Source: Virgibacillus chiguensis
Lineage (GTDB): Bacteria > Bacillota > Bacilli > Bacillales > Amphibacillaceae
Assembly: GCF_900129865.1 (NCBI RefSeq)
Contig: NZ_FQXD01000010.1
Span: 1-64,000, forward strand
DNA: 64,000 nt
Direction of reading: 5' to 3'
This document shows, in pieces, positions 34,428-43,202 of the stretch (the stretch's first letter is position 1; each line of letters begins with the position of its first letter). A model generated the notes under the pieces. That model did not search any database. It was not told where the DNA came from and saw nothing but the letters and a program-made list of their open reading frames with translations. A program made the translations under genes and the position numbers.

Positions 34428-35918
34428 TTACTTTACTTTAAATTCACTTTTTAATGATTTTATAATGCTGTAACAAATAAACAACATAATAAAGGTAAAA
34501 GGAGAGGCTACTACAATGGAGATTGTTTTTACGGCATCTAATCCACCAGCTAATAAAAATACGATAGCAGATCCAGATGAAATAATTCCCCATGTCATTT
34601 TAATTCGATTAGATGGATTTAAATTTCCTTTATCACTTAGCATGCCAAGTACAAAAGTTGCTGAATCAGCAGAAGTAATAAAAAATGAAAAAATAAGTAT
34701 AAGTGCTAACACGCTTAAAATAGAACCTAATGGAATTTCATTAAAAAAAGCAAATAGAGCCGCATTTACGTCAGCATTAATATTATCTGCTAAGGCAGTA
34801 TTTTGAAACTCATGAATCAAGTGAATGGCGCTTCCTCCGAGTATCGAGAACCAGACGAAAGAAATTAAAGATGGAACGACTAATACACCGATGACGAACT
34901 CTTTAATCGTTCTTCCTTTAGAAATTCTAGCAATAAATGAACCAACAAAAGGTGCCCAAGTTGTCCACCATGCCCAATAAAATACCGTCCATGAGCCAAT
35001 CCAATTATTTGCTTCTTGGTCAAATGGCTCCATTTTCAGCCCCATTGGAACAATGTTACCAAGATAATTTCCTGTAGAACTAATAAAAATTTCCAAAATT
35101 TGTTTTGTCGGACCGATGAGAAGAACGAAAAGCATCAAAGTAAATAATAGAATGACATTTAAACTAGATATATATTTGATGCCGCGATTCACGCCAGTCG
35201 AGGAAGAAATTAAGAAAATAATGGTTGCAAAACTAATAATCATGAGTTGCGTACTAAATGTATTTTCAATGCCCCATCGTGCTTCCATGCCACTAGCTAT
35301 TTGTAATGTACTTAAACCAAACGTACTAGAAATGCCTACTGCTGTAATAAAAACCGACAGTATATCAATTGTTTTTCCTAAGTTCGTATGAATTTTGTCG
35401 CCTAAAATAGGATGGAAAATAGAACTGATTGCTGAAGGTAACCCTTTTCGAAAATGAAAATAAGCTAAGCTTAATGCTACGATTCCAAAGAGAGCCCATG
35501 GGTGCAACCCCCAATGAAAAAATGTATATGTCATTGCATTATTTGCAGATTCTATCGTTCCACCTTCCCCATACGGAGGAAATAAATAATGCTTTACTGG
35601 CTCTGCTACTCCCCAAAATACAAGTCCTACCCCCATTCCCGCACTAAAAAGCATCGAAATCCAAGCGGTAGTACTAAAGTCTGGTTTATCTGTATCTTTT
35701 CCCAGTTTGATATTTCCGTATTTTGAAAAAATTAAAAAACCGCATATGAAAACAAACGAAGATCCAACGAGCAAATAAAACCAATTAAAATAAGTGACTG
35801 CAAAATCTAAGAAGATTGCCGCTTTTTCTCCTAACCATTGATTAAATACAACACCTACAACTACAAATAAACTACTTAACGCTAACGAAATCCATAAAAC
35901 AATATTACGTTTCCACAA
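34428..35918 (-). CDS. BCCT family betaine/choline transporter
   Basis: A 496-residue protein with twelve hydrophobic segments. The Trp-rich substrate segment WTVFYWAWWTTWAPFVG, GMGVGLVFWGVAEPVKHYL and FFHWGLHPWALF identify the betaine-choline-carnitine transporters. These are sodium- or proton-coupled and import osmoprotectants. Glycine betaine (OpuD-like) is the most likely substrate but cannot be proven. Its stop lies two bases from the tandem array. A salt-adapted lifestyle fits. Confidence 0.92.
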   Translation of the reverse strand: MWKRNIVLWISLALSSLFVVVGVVFNQWLGEKAAIFLDFAVTYFNWFYLLVGSSFVFICGFLIFSKYGNIKLGKDTDKPDFSTTAWISMLFSAGMGVGLVFWGVAEPVKHYLFPPYGEGGTIESANNAMTYTFFHWGLHPWALFGIVALSLAYFHFRKGLPSAISSIFHPILGDKIHTNLGKTIDILSVFITAVGISSTFGLSTLQIASGMEARWGIENTFSTQLMIISFATIIFLISSSTGVNRGIKYISSLNVILLFTLMLFVLLIGPTKQILEIFISSTGNYLGNIVPMGLKMEPFDQEANNWIGSWTVFYWAWWTTWAPFVGSFIARISKGRTIKEFVIGVLVVPSLISFVWFSILGGSAIHLIHEFQNTALADNINADVNAALFAFFNEIPLGSILSVLALILIFSFFITSADSATFVLGMLSDKGNLNPSNRIKMTWGIISSGSAIVFLLAGGLDAVKTISIVVASPFTFIMLFICYSIIKSLKSEFKVK

Positions 35919-35991
35919 AAAATATCACACCTTCATTTCTTCTAGAATAGAGGCTTAAATCCAATAGCATTAAAAATAAGCTAACCTTTAT

Positions 35992-36136
35992 ACCAGATAA
36001 AAGTTGCTGTAAGACTGTCCACTTTAAAGAAATGGAAATCTTGACCTGGACGAGTCTATGAGGGAGGTAACAGCACCTCAATCCGCATAATAATCAGTGG
36101 AAATTAAAGAAACGCCGCTGATGGAAGGCTTTTTTT
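35992..36136. repeat. R3 dispersed repeat, copy 2
   Basis: Begins AGATAAAAGTTGCTGTAAG, contains GGTAACAGCACCTCAATCC and AATCAGTGGAAATTAAAGAAA, and ends CCGCTGATGGAAGGCTTTTTTT. ATCAGTGG and CCGCTGAT can pair. Shares landmarks with 17752-17882. The 35919-36488 interval holds no gene otherwise. Confidence 0.5.
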
Positions 36137-36375
36137 ATACGAATGTATGACCCAACCTCTTTAACAGTCCCCATTATAACACGATGATTTGTACGTAAAA
36201 AGGTGAATTAACTACATTTAACAGGGAAATGAAAATACTTGCATTATCGAATCTTTTTTGGTTGCTTGGTTGAAATACATCCCTTTCCTTTCTACCCAAA
36301 TAAAAGTTTTCTTATTATAACTATGTAACAATAGTTGATAAGTAGGAAGGGGGGGAAGGGGAAGCCAAAGCAGTT

Positions 36376-36430
36376 TTTATAAAACGAATAGTGGGTTTCT
36401 AAGACTTGCGATATGCAAGTTTTTCTAACT
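36376..36430 (+). repeat. R2 dispersed element with a variant hairpin
   Basis: Starts TTTATAAAACGAATAG and ends ACTTGCGATATGCAAGT then TTTTCTAA. The stem ACTTGC/GCAAGT differs from the reference stem TTTGGC/GCCAAG on both arms and still pairs perfectly, evidence that the hairpin is kept. It is 59 bases before the next gene. Confidence 0.65.
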
Positions 36431-36488
36431 GAGGAAATTTGTTATAGTATAGAATAGGAATATCTTGAAACAAAGGAGGCTCATAACA

Positions 36489-36746
36489 TTGTTTTCAGAC
36501 ATAATGTGGGGAAGTTTAGCAATGATACTTATCATTGCAATATATGTAACGATCAAAAAAAGAAAACGAGCTGGGGTGAAAGGCATTAAAAGCGCGCTGA
36601 CACCGATTTGTTTTTTCTGTATATCCATGGTAAATATCATTGCCTACTTCTTTGAATTTCTCGGTTTGGTGAGTTTTGGGATCACTGTTGCTTTGTTTAT
36701 TTTAGGTGCATATTTCACTAAATATTTGAAGATACCTGCGAACTGA
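36489..36746 (+). CDS. Small membrane protein, unknown function
   Basis: An 85-residue protein with three hydrophobic segments (SLAMILIIAIYVTI, ICFFCISMVNIIAYFFEFLG and VSFGITVALFILGAYF) and a basic loop KKRKRAGVKGIK. Start TTG 36489 is chosen for the AAAGGAGG 10 bases upstream. An earlier in-frame ATG would overlap that site. No family recognised. It converges with the AEC transporter gene four bases away. Confidence 0.7.
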   Translation: MFSDIMWGSLAMILIIAIYVTIKKRKRAGVKGIKSALTPICFFCISMVNIIAYFFEFLGLVSFGITVALFILGAYFTKYLKIPAN

Positions 36747-36750
36747 TCTT

Positions 36751-37674
36751 TTAAAATAAAAGTCTTGATAAATAAATGACTGCTGTTACCGTAATCGTAC
36801 TGAACATGGTGGAAAATAGAACGATTTGTGCTGCGAAATTTGGATGATTGTTATATTCTTGAGCAATAACGGAACTGTTTACAGCTGTGGGCATTGCTGA
36901 GGCAATGAACAGAGCTTGAGCGATAATGCCATCTAGTTGTAAGATACGTATAATACCAAGCGCAATGATTGGACCGAGAATGAGGCGAATAGCTAAACTG
37001 ATATAAACTGTTGGCAAACTGGAAATTAGACGAAGTTGAGCTACTTGAGCACCTAAAGTAAGTAAGGCCATAGCTACCATTGCATCAGCTACATAATTAG
37101 CTGGAACCCAAACGAAAGTGGGTATGGAAACATTTGCAATATTTAATAAAATTCCTGCTAGCATGGCGTATAATACGGGCATTTTAAAATAACTGAATAA
37201 CGCTCGTAGTTTACCAATTTGGATTGATTGTAAGGAAAAAATGCCATAAGAAAATAGGAGAATATTTTGTAAGGTTAAAATGATGACTTGAATGGACATC
37301 GCTACAGGATCACTTTTAAACACTAAATCGTTAACAGGAACGCCATAATTACCAGAATTAAAGAAAAGAATACTATTGGAAAATGTAGTCGACTTTCCTT
37401 TATCAAACCCAATAAAGCGTGCGGTAATTGTTGCTACGATATAGAGTAAGGCAATGAATAATATAAAAAAGACGACTATTTGTAGTAAGAGCTGCCCTGA
37501 AAATGTTGTATCGTACAGTTTAACAAAAATAAACCCAGGAACAAGAAAGTAAATATTTAATTTTGCCAGCGTCTGTAAATCAAGGTCAAATTTCTTTTGT
37601 AAGAAAAAACCTAATCCCATAATAATAAACACAGGTAAAATAATATCCTTTACTATTATTAAAAATGCTTCCAA
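36751..37674 (-). CDS. AEC family transporter (auxin efflux carrier type)
   Basis: A 307-residue protein with about ten hydrophobic segments. LPVFIIMGLGFFLQKKFDLD at the start and SNSILFFNSGNYGVPVNDLV, then IIALGIIRILQLDG and ASAMPTAVNSSVIAQEYNN near the end, match AEC carriers (malate or other anion efflux). Start TTG 37674 follows AAAGGAG. A GTG sixteen codons upstream would put that site inside the gene. The substrate is unknown. Confidence 0.87.
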   Translation of the reverse strand: MEAFLIIVKDIILPVFIIMGLGFFLQKKFDLDLQTLAKLNIYFLVPGFIFVKLYDTTFSGQLLLQIVVFFILFIALLYIVATITARFIGFDKGKSTTFSNSILFFNSGNYGVPVNDLVFKSDPVAMSIQVIILTLQNILLFSYGIFSLQSIQIGKLRALFSYFKMPVLYAMLAGILLNIANVSIPTFVWVPANYVADAMVAMALLTLGAQVAQLRLISSLPTVYISLAIRLILGPIIALGIIRILQLDGIIAQALFIASAMPTAVNSSVIAQEYNNHPNFAAQIVLFSTMFSTITVTAVIYLSRLLF

Positions 37675-38032
37675 ATTATTTCTCCTTTCACATTCTACAA
37701 TGATGGTTTTATTTTTTCTCACACATGTAGATATGTCAACTTCATTTTATGTAAATGATAAAATCCGTCCATTGTGGCGATATAGAACAATTTTAAGCTT
37801 CACTCAAACGTAAACAATTATTTCATTCGTAAAAGTTACTGTCAACTTCAATCCCAATTATATCATTCTGTGGTCTTAGCATGTTTTTTATTACACTATT
37901 TATAAGAAAGCGTTTCTGTAAAACGATAAGCGTAATTTTCTGAAAAATTATTTTATCTAAGATCTTACTGTAAAAAAAGCTGGATAAAAGGCATAATGGA
38001 AACAAGGATAAGGCGAATGAGGGGGATGTAAT
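37675..38032. other. Intergenic region, no gene seen
   Basis: Divergent control region between the AEC and methyltransferase genes. A weak R2-like fragment (GTAAAACGATAAGCGTAATTT) occurs near 37918-37940. No other feature is supported. Confidence 0.4.
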
Positions 38033-38710
38033 ATGGGGTTTAATTGGAATGGAGAGGTTGCAAAGCAATGGGATGAGCGTGCCGTTACTTGGAATGAACG
38101 CAGTAAAAACATGTGGGAAACCGGAAGCAGACAGGCTGTTATCCCATTTTTGTGTCGTTTTCTGAGCACTAATCAGCATGTATTAGATATTGGTTGTGGT
38201 GATGGGTATGGTGCATATAAGTTATATGAGCAAGGTTATCAAGTAGCTGCAGTTGACATTTCTTCGGTGATGGTTCAATATGCGAAGAACAAACTTCCAA
38301 ATAGCATCCATGTATTGGAAGGAGATGTACAAAAGATTCCTTTTTCCACAAATACATTCGATGCCATTATGGCAATGAATGTTTTGGAGTGGACGGAAAA
38401 TCCAAAGCAAGCTTTGCAAGAGTTAAAGCGTGTAGTAAAAGAGGGTGGACATATCTGTGTAGGAATATTAGGACCGACTGCAGGACCGCGTGCGAACAGT
38501 TATCCGCGCTTGCATGGGGAAACAGTCATTTGTAATACAATGATGCCTTGGGAATTTCAACAGCTTTGTACGGATATAGATTTGGAATATGTAGATGGGT
38601 ATGGTGTACCAAAGCAAGGTGTTAGCAAGGAGATGTATAACCATTTGCCGCTTGATTTACAACAGTCGTTATCATTTTCTTGGATATTTATGTTAAGAAA
38701 TGGTGGGTAA
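38033..38710 (+). CDS. Class I SAM-dependent methyltransferase
   Basis: A 225-residue protein. SAM-binding motif I is VLDIGCGDGYGAYKL. VAAVDISSVMVQYAKNKLP, GDVQKIPF and DAIMAMNVLEW, then ELKRVVKEGGHICVGILG, give motifs II to V of the UbiE/YodH-like group. The N-terminal WDERAVTWNERSKNMWETGS is typical of small-molecule methyltransferases in Bacillus. The acceptor is unknown. Start ATG 38033 follows GAGGGGGATG. The stop overlaps the vicinity of the next gene, suggesting a two-gene operon. Confidence 0.88.
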   Translation: MGFNWNGEVAKQWDERAVTWNERSKNMWETGSRQAVIPFLCRFLSTNQHVLDIGCGDGYGAYKLYEQGYQVAAVDISSVMVQYAKNKLPNSIHVLEGDVQKIPFSTNTFDAIMAMNVLEWTENPKQALQELKRVVKEGGHICVGILGPTAGPRANSYPRLHGETVICNTMMPWEFQQLCTDIDLEYVDGYGVPKQGVSKEMYNHLPLDLQQSLSFSWIFMLRNGG

Positions 38711-38714
38711 GCGT

Positions 38715-39020
38715 ATGAACGAAACAGAAAAAACGGTCATTGCAAACTATGAGCAAAATGAAAGAATGATGATTTTAGTTTTTGCGCAGTGGTGTGTCAA
38801 TTATGATGTAGATGCTTTAGAAGTGTATAAAAAGGCGTATCCTCATCAACAAGCTAATAAAGTGTTGGAAGAAATGATGGAGGAGACAGTGCCCAAAGAA
38901 GAAGCTGATTTCATCGCAACAGAAACGGTACTTCAAGCGCTTCAGTTATTTGGAAATGATGATTTAGCTTTTGCCGTTCAGCAAGAAGTAGATAACCAAA
39001 ACATGAATAAAGGAAAATGA
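38715..39020 (+). CDS. Hypothetical acidic protein cotranscribed with the methyltransferase
   Basis: A 101-residue protein, MNETEKTVIANYEQNERMM at the start and EMMEETVPKEEADFIATETV in the middle. It is helical and acidic and has no recognised motif. ATG 38715 lies 4 bases after the methyltransferase stop, with GGTGGG upstream. A start at 38700 is possible. Coupling suggests a shared task, unknown. Confidence 0.65.
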   Translation: MNETEKTVIANYEQNERMMILVFAQWCVNYDVDALEVYKKAYPHQQANKVLEEMMEETVPKEEADFIATETVLQALQLFGNDDLAFAVQQEVDNQNMNKGK

Positions 39021-39197
39021 TCTGTTGGAACGGTTATTACTGTCTTGTCGCAAGTGTGCCATATACATTTTTACATGCGTGCAAACGATGAAAATATTGG
39101 GAAATGATCAACTTTAAGCAACCTCTATGCTATATTATTAGCTTTTGTTTAAAAGTAAGTAGATAGGAAAGTATCTAATGTTAGCTTTAAGGTGTCT

Positions 39198-39256
39198 TAT
39201 ACGAAAAAAGTGATGCTATATCCCAAAAAAGATATGGTCGTAAGCCAAGTGTTACC
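39198..39256 (+). repeat. R2 dispersed element, diverged
   Basis: Starts TATACGAAAAAAGTGATGC and ends ATGGTCGTAAGCCAAGTGTTACC. Only the GTAAGCCAAG core and spacing are kept. It lies in the 390-base gap between the 38715 gene and the convergent GyrI-like gene. Confidence 0.5.
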
Positions 39257-39354
39257 AATAAACTTCTATACTTTTATAGTTAATACCTTTTGTGTGAATA
39301 GCGAACCTACAAGTCTTATAATGGCTTTTTCCATGCGATCAATGGTGATTTCAT

Positions 39355-39394
39355 CCATGAAAAAAAGAAGAAGTTATCAAACGGATAACTTCTT
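39355..39394 (-). terminator. Terminator of the GyrI-like gene
   Basis: A perfect 11-bp stem (AAGAAGTTATC at 39368-39378 and its complement at 39384-39394) has a 5-base loop. On the minus strand it is followed by TTCTTTTTTTC. Confidence 0.85.
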
Positions 39395-39410
39395 TTGGTA
39401 TGCCAAAATT

Positions 39411-39863
39411 TTACTTTACAGGCACACAAATGTCACAATAAGGATGGTTATACATATCGCCAGTATATCTTTCCATTATAGGTTTGTTCGTTATTTGATA
39501 ACCGTGTTTGTTGAGGTCTGGGAAAATAGCTTTGTACGCTTTGGCAATATCTTTAGCTGTGTGATTGATGTTATAAACAACGTATTTTCCTCTAGAAATC
39601 CAACCTTCGCGAATGGCTCTATCCTCTTGTAAAGGGTATTCTTCAGAGAGGGTGATACCCACATCAAATCGGCAATTTTTAGGTGATGTTTTTTTCGGGT
39701 TATCCTGAGGTATAGCAAAAATAGTTGCAGATGGAAGGAGACTCTTTTCCGTAGCCCATTTTTTTAAACGCTCCATTACTTGCCTATTTTCGCGACCATA
39801 GGGGCCGGTTCGTCGCATAAAAGCAATTCGTTGTTTTGGAATAATTTCTATTTTGGATTCCAT
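39411..39863 (-). CDS. GyrI-like effector-binding domain protein
   Basis: A 150-residue stand-alone effector-binding domain of the AraC/GyrI type. IEIIPKQRIAFMRRTGPYG at the start and FDVGITLSEEYP, IREGWISRGKYVVYNIN and ERYTGDMYNH are typical of the fold. Family members bind hydrophobic small molecules or inhibit gyrase. ATG at 39863 lies 4 bases after GGGAGAAAGG on the minus strand. No helix-turn-helix is attached. Ligand unknown. Confidence 0.8.
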   Translation of the reverse strand: MESKIEIIPKQRIAFMRRTGPYGRENRQVMERLKKWATEKSLLPSATIFAIPQDNPKKTSPKNCRFDVGITLSEEYPLQEDRAIREGWISRGKYVVYNINHTAKDIAKAYKAIFPDLNKHGYQITNKPIMERYTGDMYNHPYCDICVPVK

Positions 39864-40007
39864 TTTACCTTTCTCCCTTCCTTTCCATTGTTTGTACAAT
39901 ACAAGTGTAATTTGCTTTAAAATGTAAAACAACTAAATTTTTAAAAATTTAATAGGGATAAAGCTATAACTTTTCACTCAAAAATGCTTCCTATTACTTG
40001 CAAACGT

Positions 40008-40059
40008 GACAAAAATAAAAACAGAAGGATAGCGTAAGGTTTATGCGTTATCCTTCTGT
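40008..40059 (-). terminator. Terminator of the ykwC-like gene
   Basis: ACAGAAGGATAGCG (from 40021) pairs with CGTTATCCTTCTGT (to 40059) with one mismatch. On the minus strand TTTTTATTTTTG follows. Confidence 0.88.
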
Positions 40060-40070
40060 ATGAAAAATTA

Positions 40071-40949
40071 TTACGGTGAGGAAAATAATTTGATTAAGGC
40101 TTGTGTGCCGCTATCTGCTTCTCCTTTTGCTTCAAGCTCCTCGTAAAGCTTTAACGATAGAGCTAATCCAGGTGTAGACAGTCCTAGCTCTTCTGCTGAT
40201 TCTAGTGCGATTTTCATATCTTTAATAAAGTGCTTTACATAAAATCCTGGTGCATCATCTTCTTTTATCATGCGTGGTGCAAGATTAGAAAGTGACCAGC
40301 TTCCAGCCGCGCCAGCTGTTATACTATCAAGCACTAACTCAGGGTTAAGTCCTGATTTTTTTGCATAAGCAATGGCTTCGCATACGCCAACCATATTAGA
40401 AGCAATCGTTATTTGATTCGCTAATTTGGTATGTTGTCCAGCTCCAGCTTCTCCTTGCAAAATGATGTTTTCGCCCATCGTTTGCAATAATGGGAGTATA
40501 TCTTTGTATGCTTTTTCTTTCCCACCGACCATAATGGTTAGTTTGCCATTTTTGGCACCGATATCCCCACCAGATACAGGCGCGTCTAATGCATAGCACC
40601 CTTTTTCTTCTGCTTCGCTTTCAATTTGCTCTGCTAGTTTAGGTTTAGAAGTTGTCATATCCACTAAGTAAGTACCTTGAGCTACATTTTTTAAAATACC
40701 TTGGTCGCTAAAATAAACTTCTTCCACATCACTTGGATAGCCTACCATCGTAATAATGACCTTGCAGTTCTTTGTTAAATTGGCAATGGAATCTTCCCAA
40801 TCGGCTCCAGCGTTAATTAAGCTCGTAGCTTTTTGCTTTGTGCGTGTATAGATGGAAACATGGTATCCTGCGTTCATAATTCGCTTTGCCATGCTCGCCC
40901 CCATGACGCCAGTACCTATAAAACCAATTCGATCCTCATATGTAAGCAA
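40071..40949 (-). CDS. ykwC: Beta-hydroxyacid dehydrogenase, YkwC-like
   Basis: A 292-residue NAD(P)-dependent enzyme of the 3-hydroxyisobutyrate / tartronate semialdehyde reductase family. GFIGTGVMGASMAKRI is the Rossmann turn. MVGYPSDVEEVYF, DMTTSKP, DAPVSGGDIGAKNGKL and the catalytic Lys in HTKLANQITIA follow. GAAGSWSLSNLAPRM and the C-terminal DSGTQALIKLF closely resemble B. subtilis YkwC. Start TTG 40949 is placed 6-7 bases after AAAGGAG. An ATG two codons earlier is too close. The true substrate is unknown. Confidence 0.82.
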   Translation of the reverse strand: MLTYEDRIGFIGTGVMGASMAKRIMNAGYHVSIYTRTKQKATSLINAGADWEDSIANLTKNCKVIITMVGYPSDVEEVYFSDQGILKNVAQGTYLVDMTTSKPKLAEQIESEAEEKGCYALDAPVSGGDIGAKNGKLTIMVGGKEKAYKDILPLLQTMGENIILQGEAGAGQHTKLANQITIASNMVGVCEAIAYAKKSGLNPELVLDSITAGAAGSWSLSNLAPRMIKEDDAPGFYVKHFIKDMKIALESAEELGLSTPGLALSLKLYEELEAKGEADSGTQALIKLFSSP

Positions 40950-41052
40950 AATCATTCTCCTTTCCATTGGCACTATATATTACATTCATTCGACAAAAAA
41001 TGGGAAAATCCTGTTATTCTATCTAGAAATAATGAAGGAGAGGACATGACAT

Positions 41053-41493
41053 GTGGTGGATAAAAAAACTTTTCAAGAACTTGATCAACTGGAACTATAT
41101 ACTTTATTAAAGTCTCGAGTGGATGTATTTGTAGTCGAACAGCAATGCGCATATCAAGAAATAGACGCATATGATTTAAAAGCAACTCATGTGCGGCTTC
41201 AAGATAACCAAAATTTAGTAGCATACGCAAGAATACTTCCTGCTGGTAGTAAATATGTAGAAGCTTCTATAGGTAGAGTCCTTGTGACAAAAGCTTACTG
41301 GGATAGGGTATATGGAAAAGAATAAATGGAGGAAGCGATGAAATATACAGTGAATCATTTTAAAAACAATATTAAGATTCAAGCCCAACAGCATTTAAAG
41401 GCGTTTTATCAAGCATTTGGTTTTAAACAGGTATCCACTGCGTACTTAGATGATGGGATTTGGCATATTGACATGATTTGGGAACGGAAATAA
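41053..41493 (+). pseudogene. ElaA-type GNAT acetyltransferase interrupted by an in-frame stop
   Basis: From GTG 41053 (GAAGGAGAGG upstream) the frame encodes 90 residues of an ElaA-like N-terminus (ELYTLLKSRVDVFVVEQQCA, YQEIDAYD, HVRLQDN, ARILPAG, SIGRVLVTK) and stops at TAA 41323-41325. The same frame continues MEEAMKYTVNHF, IKIQAQQHLKAFYQAFGFKQ and GIWHIDMIW to TAA 41493, which is the family C-terminus. Intact proteins have a Leu at the stop (GKEL-MEEA), so a TTA to TAA change is likely. An ATG directly after the stop could allow a separate C-terminal peptide. The two halves make one full-length protein of ~146 residues. Confidence 0.85.
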
Positions 41494-41557
41494 AGCATGT
41501 CACTCTCTTTTTTTGCGCATAGTATTAAAATAAACAGGATTAAAAGAGGGTGAAAAA

Positions 41558-42223
41558 ATGATTAATGAACAGCAATTAGCAAATTGTAAACAGGCTTTAC
41601 AAAATCGCCAATCCGAACTTATTTCCCATGTTCAAGAGCATATGGGTTTAACTTTAGAATCCGTGCAACAATCAAGTGGTGAATTGTCCAATTATGATAA
41701 TCATCCTGCAGATACAGCATCCGAATTATTTGAAAGAGGAAAGGATGTCGCGCTTAATGAGCATGCTGAAAAGGAATTAGAAGATATTAATAAAGCTTTA
41801 CATGCAATTGCAGAAGGTACTTATGGAATTTGCAAAGAATGTGGCAATGATATCCCTTATGAACGGCTTGAAGCTCTCCCAACTGCAGACCGATGTATGG
41901 AGCATACCGTACAAGATTCATTTAACCAAACGCGCACCATGGAAGAGGAAGTGTATAGCCCTAATATAAATCCTGATAAAATAAGTGATGAGACACAAGT
42001 TGGCTATGACGCTGAGGATGCTTGGCAGGAAGTTAGCCGTTATGGTACATCGGAAACACCTTCTGATTTTTACGGTGATAAGGCTAGTTATAATAAAATG
42101 TATCCGAATAGTGACGAACAAGTCGGCTATGTAGAAGATGTGGAAGGATATTTAGGTGCATCTTCTGATGGGAAATATACGGAACCTGTTATGGACCAAA
42201 CAGATGATGAGCATGAACGATAA
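41558..42223 (+). CDS. yteA: YteA family protein, TraR/DksA-type zinc finger
   Basis: A 221-residue protein. Residues 1-75 are helical (SSGELSNYDNHPADTASELF) and end in KDVALNEHAEKELEDINKAL. A zinc finger follows: GTYGICKECGNDIPYERLEA then LPTADRCMEHT, where the last ligand position is His rather than Cys. The C-terminal half is acidic (EDAWQEVSRYGTSETPSDF, DQTDDEHER) and typical of the YteA group, which is linked to sporulating bacilli. Role unproven. AGAGGGTGAAAAA precedes ATG 41558. Confidence 0.88.
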   Translation: MINEQQLANCKQALQNRQSELISHVQEHMGLTLESVQQSSGELSNYDNHPADTASELFERGKDVALNEHAEKELEDINKALHAIAEGTYGICKECGNDIPYERLEALPTADRCMEHTVQDSFNQTRTMEEEVYSPNINPDKISDETQVGYDAEDAWQEVSRYGTSETPSDFYGDKASYNKMYPNSDEQVGYVEDVEGYLGASSDGKYTEPVMDQTDDEHER

Positions 42224-42529
42224 AGAATAAGCAAATCTTTACCTTTTAACGAAAAAATTTTTTAGGTGCGGTTGTCTCTCCTTAACTTCTACAACCGGCA
42301 TTTTTAACGCTTAAAGCTGGCTCTACAATGCTTTGTATTTGAGATAAATATAAAATGAAGTTTTAAAAATAGTCATAAATAAGATGGATGTAAGAAAGGC
42401 TCATTTTCTTTTGCGCGATAGATAAAAAAGGAAATATGCTGAGTTTTCTAAAAGTAAATCTTCATTCCTTGAAACCAAACTTCTATGAGAAACGTATTTT
42501 TATACTATAGGGGAGTAAAATTATTTTTA

Positions 42530-42571
42530 ATAATAGTATAAGACAAACTAAGGCAAGACAAGTTTTTCTAA
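42530..42571 (+). repeat. R2 dispersed element, partial
   Basis: TAATAGTATAAGACAAAC and AGGCAAGACAAGTTTTTCTAA recall both ends of R2 with the middle missing. The T-run is directly followed by the ribosome-binding site of the zinc-ribbon gene. Confidence 0.5.
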
Positions 42572-42587
42572 TAGAGAGGTGATTAGA

Positions 42588-42791
42588 TTGCAGCAAAAAG
42601 GTTGTTTAAAATGCGGAAGTACAAACGCTGATCAAAAGGAAGTGGCTATGACGGGAACCGGCTTGTCAAAGGTGTTCGACGTACAAAACAATCAATTTTT
42701 AGTCGTTTATTGTAAAGAATGTGGCTATTCGGAATTCTATAACAAGAAAAGTTCTAAAGGAAGCAATATTTTTGATTTGTTTTTTGGGTGA
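42588..42791 (+). CDS. Zinc-ribbon nucleic-acid-binding-like protein
   Basis: A 67-residue protein with two CxxC pairs, GCLKCGS and YCKECGYSEFY, forming a zinc ribbon. GTGLSKVFDVQNNQFLVV between them fits the small YpzK/zinc-ribbon family of Firmicutes. Start TTG 42588 is chosen for AGAGAGG 8 bases upstream. The function is unknown, probably nucleic acid or protein binding. Confidence 0.8.
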   Translation: MQQKGCLKCGSTNADQKEVAMTGTGLSKVFDVQNNQFLVVYCKECGYSEFYNKKSSKGSNIFDLFFG

Positions 42792-42796
42792 AGATC

Positions 42797-42828
42797 AAAG
42801 TGCCCGTTCTCAATAACAGGCACTTTTT
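42797..42828 (+). terminator. Terminator of the zinc-ribbon gene
   Basis: AAAGTGCC (42797-42804) pairs with GGCACTTT (42819-42826), followed by TT. It starts 6 bases after the stop. Confidence 0.75.
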
Positions 42829-42840
42829 CACTAGTATTAC

Positions 42841-43094
42841 AAAATTTAGAATATATGGATAAACTCACTAAGTTATTTAGTCACGTCCGGCTCCAGCGCC
42901 CAGCAACTAGGCGACTTCACTCCATTGCCCTAAGCTAAGTCATCATCGGTTCGCCCTAAATAGGAAGTCCGACTAAAGGCGGCCTTGCCGGAGGGCGCCG
43001 GCATACTCCTGTTGCAGGAACATGATTCCTAAAACTTTCGTTGATTCGTTTCAGTCGCTACGTTGCCAACCGGGCGCCCCGAGCCTTTGTTCCT
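42841..43094 (+). repeat. R1 dispersed repeat, copy 1 (full length)
   Basis: About 250 bases, GC-rich. Landmarks: CGTCCGGCTCCAGCGCCCAG, CAACTAGGCGACTTCACTCC, AAGTCATCATCGGTTCG, GGCATACTCCTGTTGCAGGA and CCGGGCGCCCCGAGCCTTTG. Five copies or fragments are present between 42.8 and 58.2 kb, all intergenic and all in this orientation. Confidence 0.88.
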
Positions 43095-43165
43095 TGTTTA
43101 ATACTGCCAACTGTTCCATTGTCCAGTTGCTCTAAAATAAGTCATCATCGTTATACGAAAAAAAG

Positions 43166-43198
43166 AAAAACAAAGACTGTCCGACAGCCTTTGTTTTT
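43166..43198. terminator. Bidirectional terminator
   Basis: AAAAACAAAG and CTTTGTTTTT flank a CTGTC/GACAG inner stem. It is A-rich on the left and T-rich on the right, so usable on both strands. On the minus strand it follows the zinc-ribbon membrane gene. Confidence 0.8.
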
Positions 43199-43202
43199 CT
43201 TA

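Noticed and set aside
34196-34441. Open frame through the tandem array giving repeats of ELAPVRRKFAHL
   Set aside because: The frame arises from the 41-42 bp units, changes meaning as unit length varies, and has no ribosome-binding site. Treated as non-coding repeat DNA.
39192-39632. 146-codon plus-strand frame
   Set aside because: It runs over an R2 element, a terminator and the antisense of the GyrI-like gene, which has a clear start site and family motifs.
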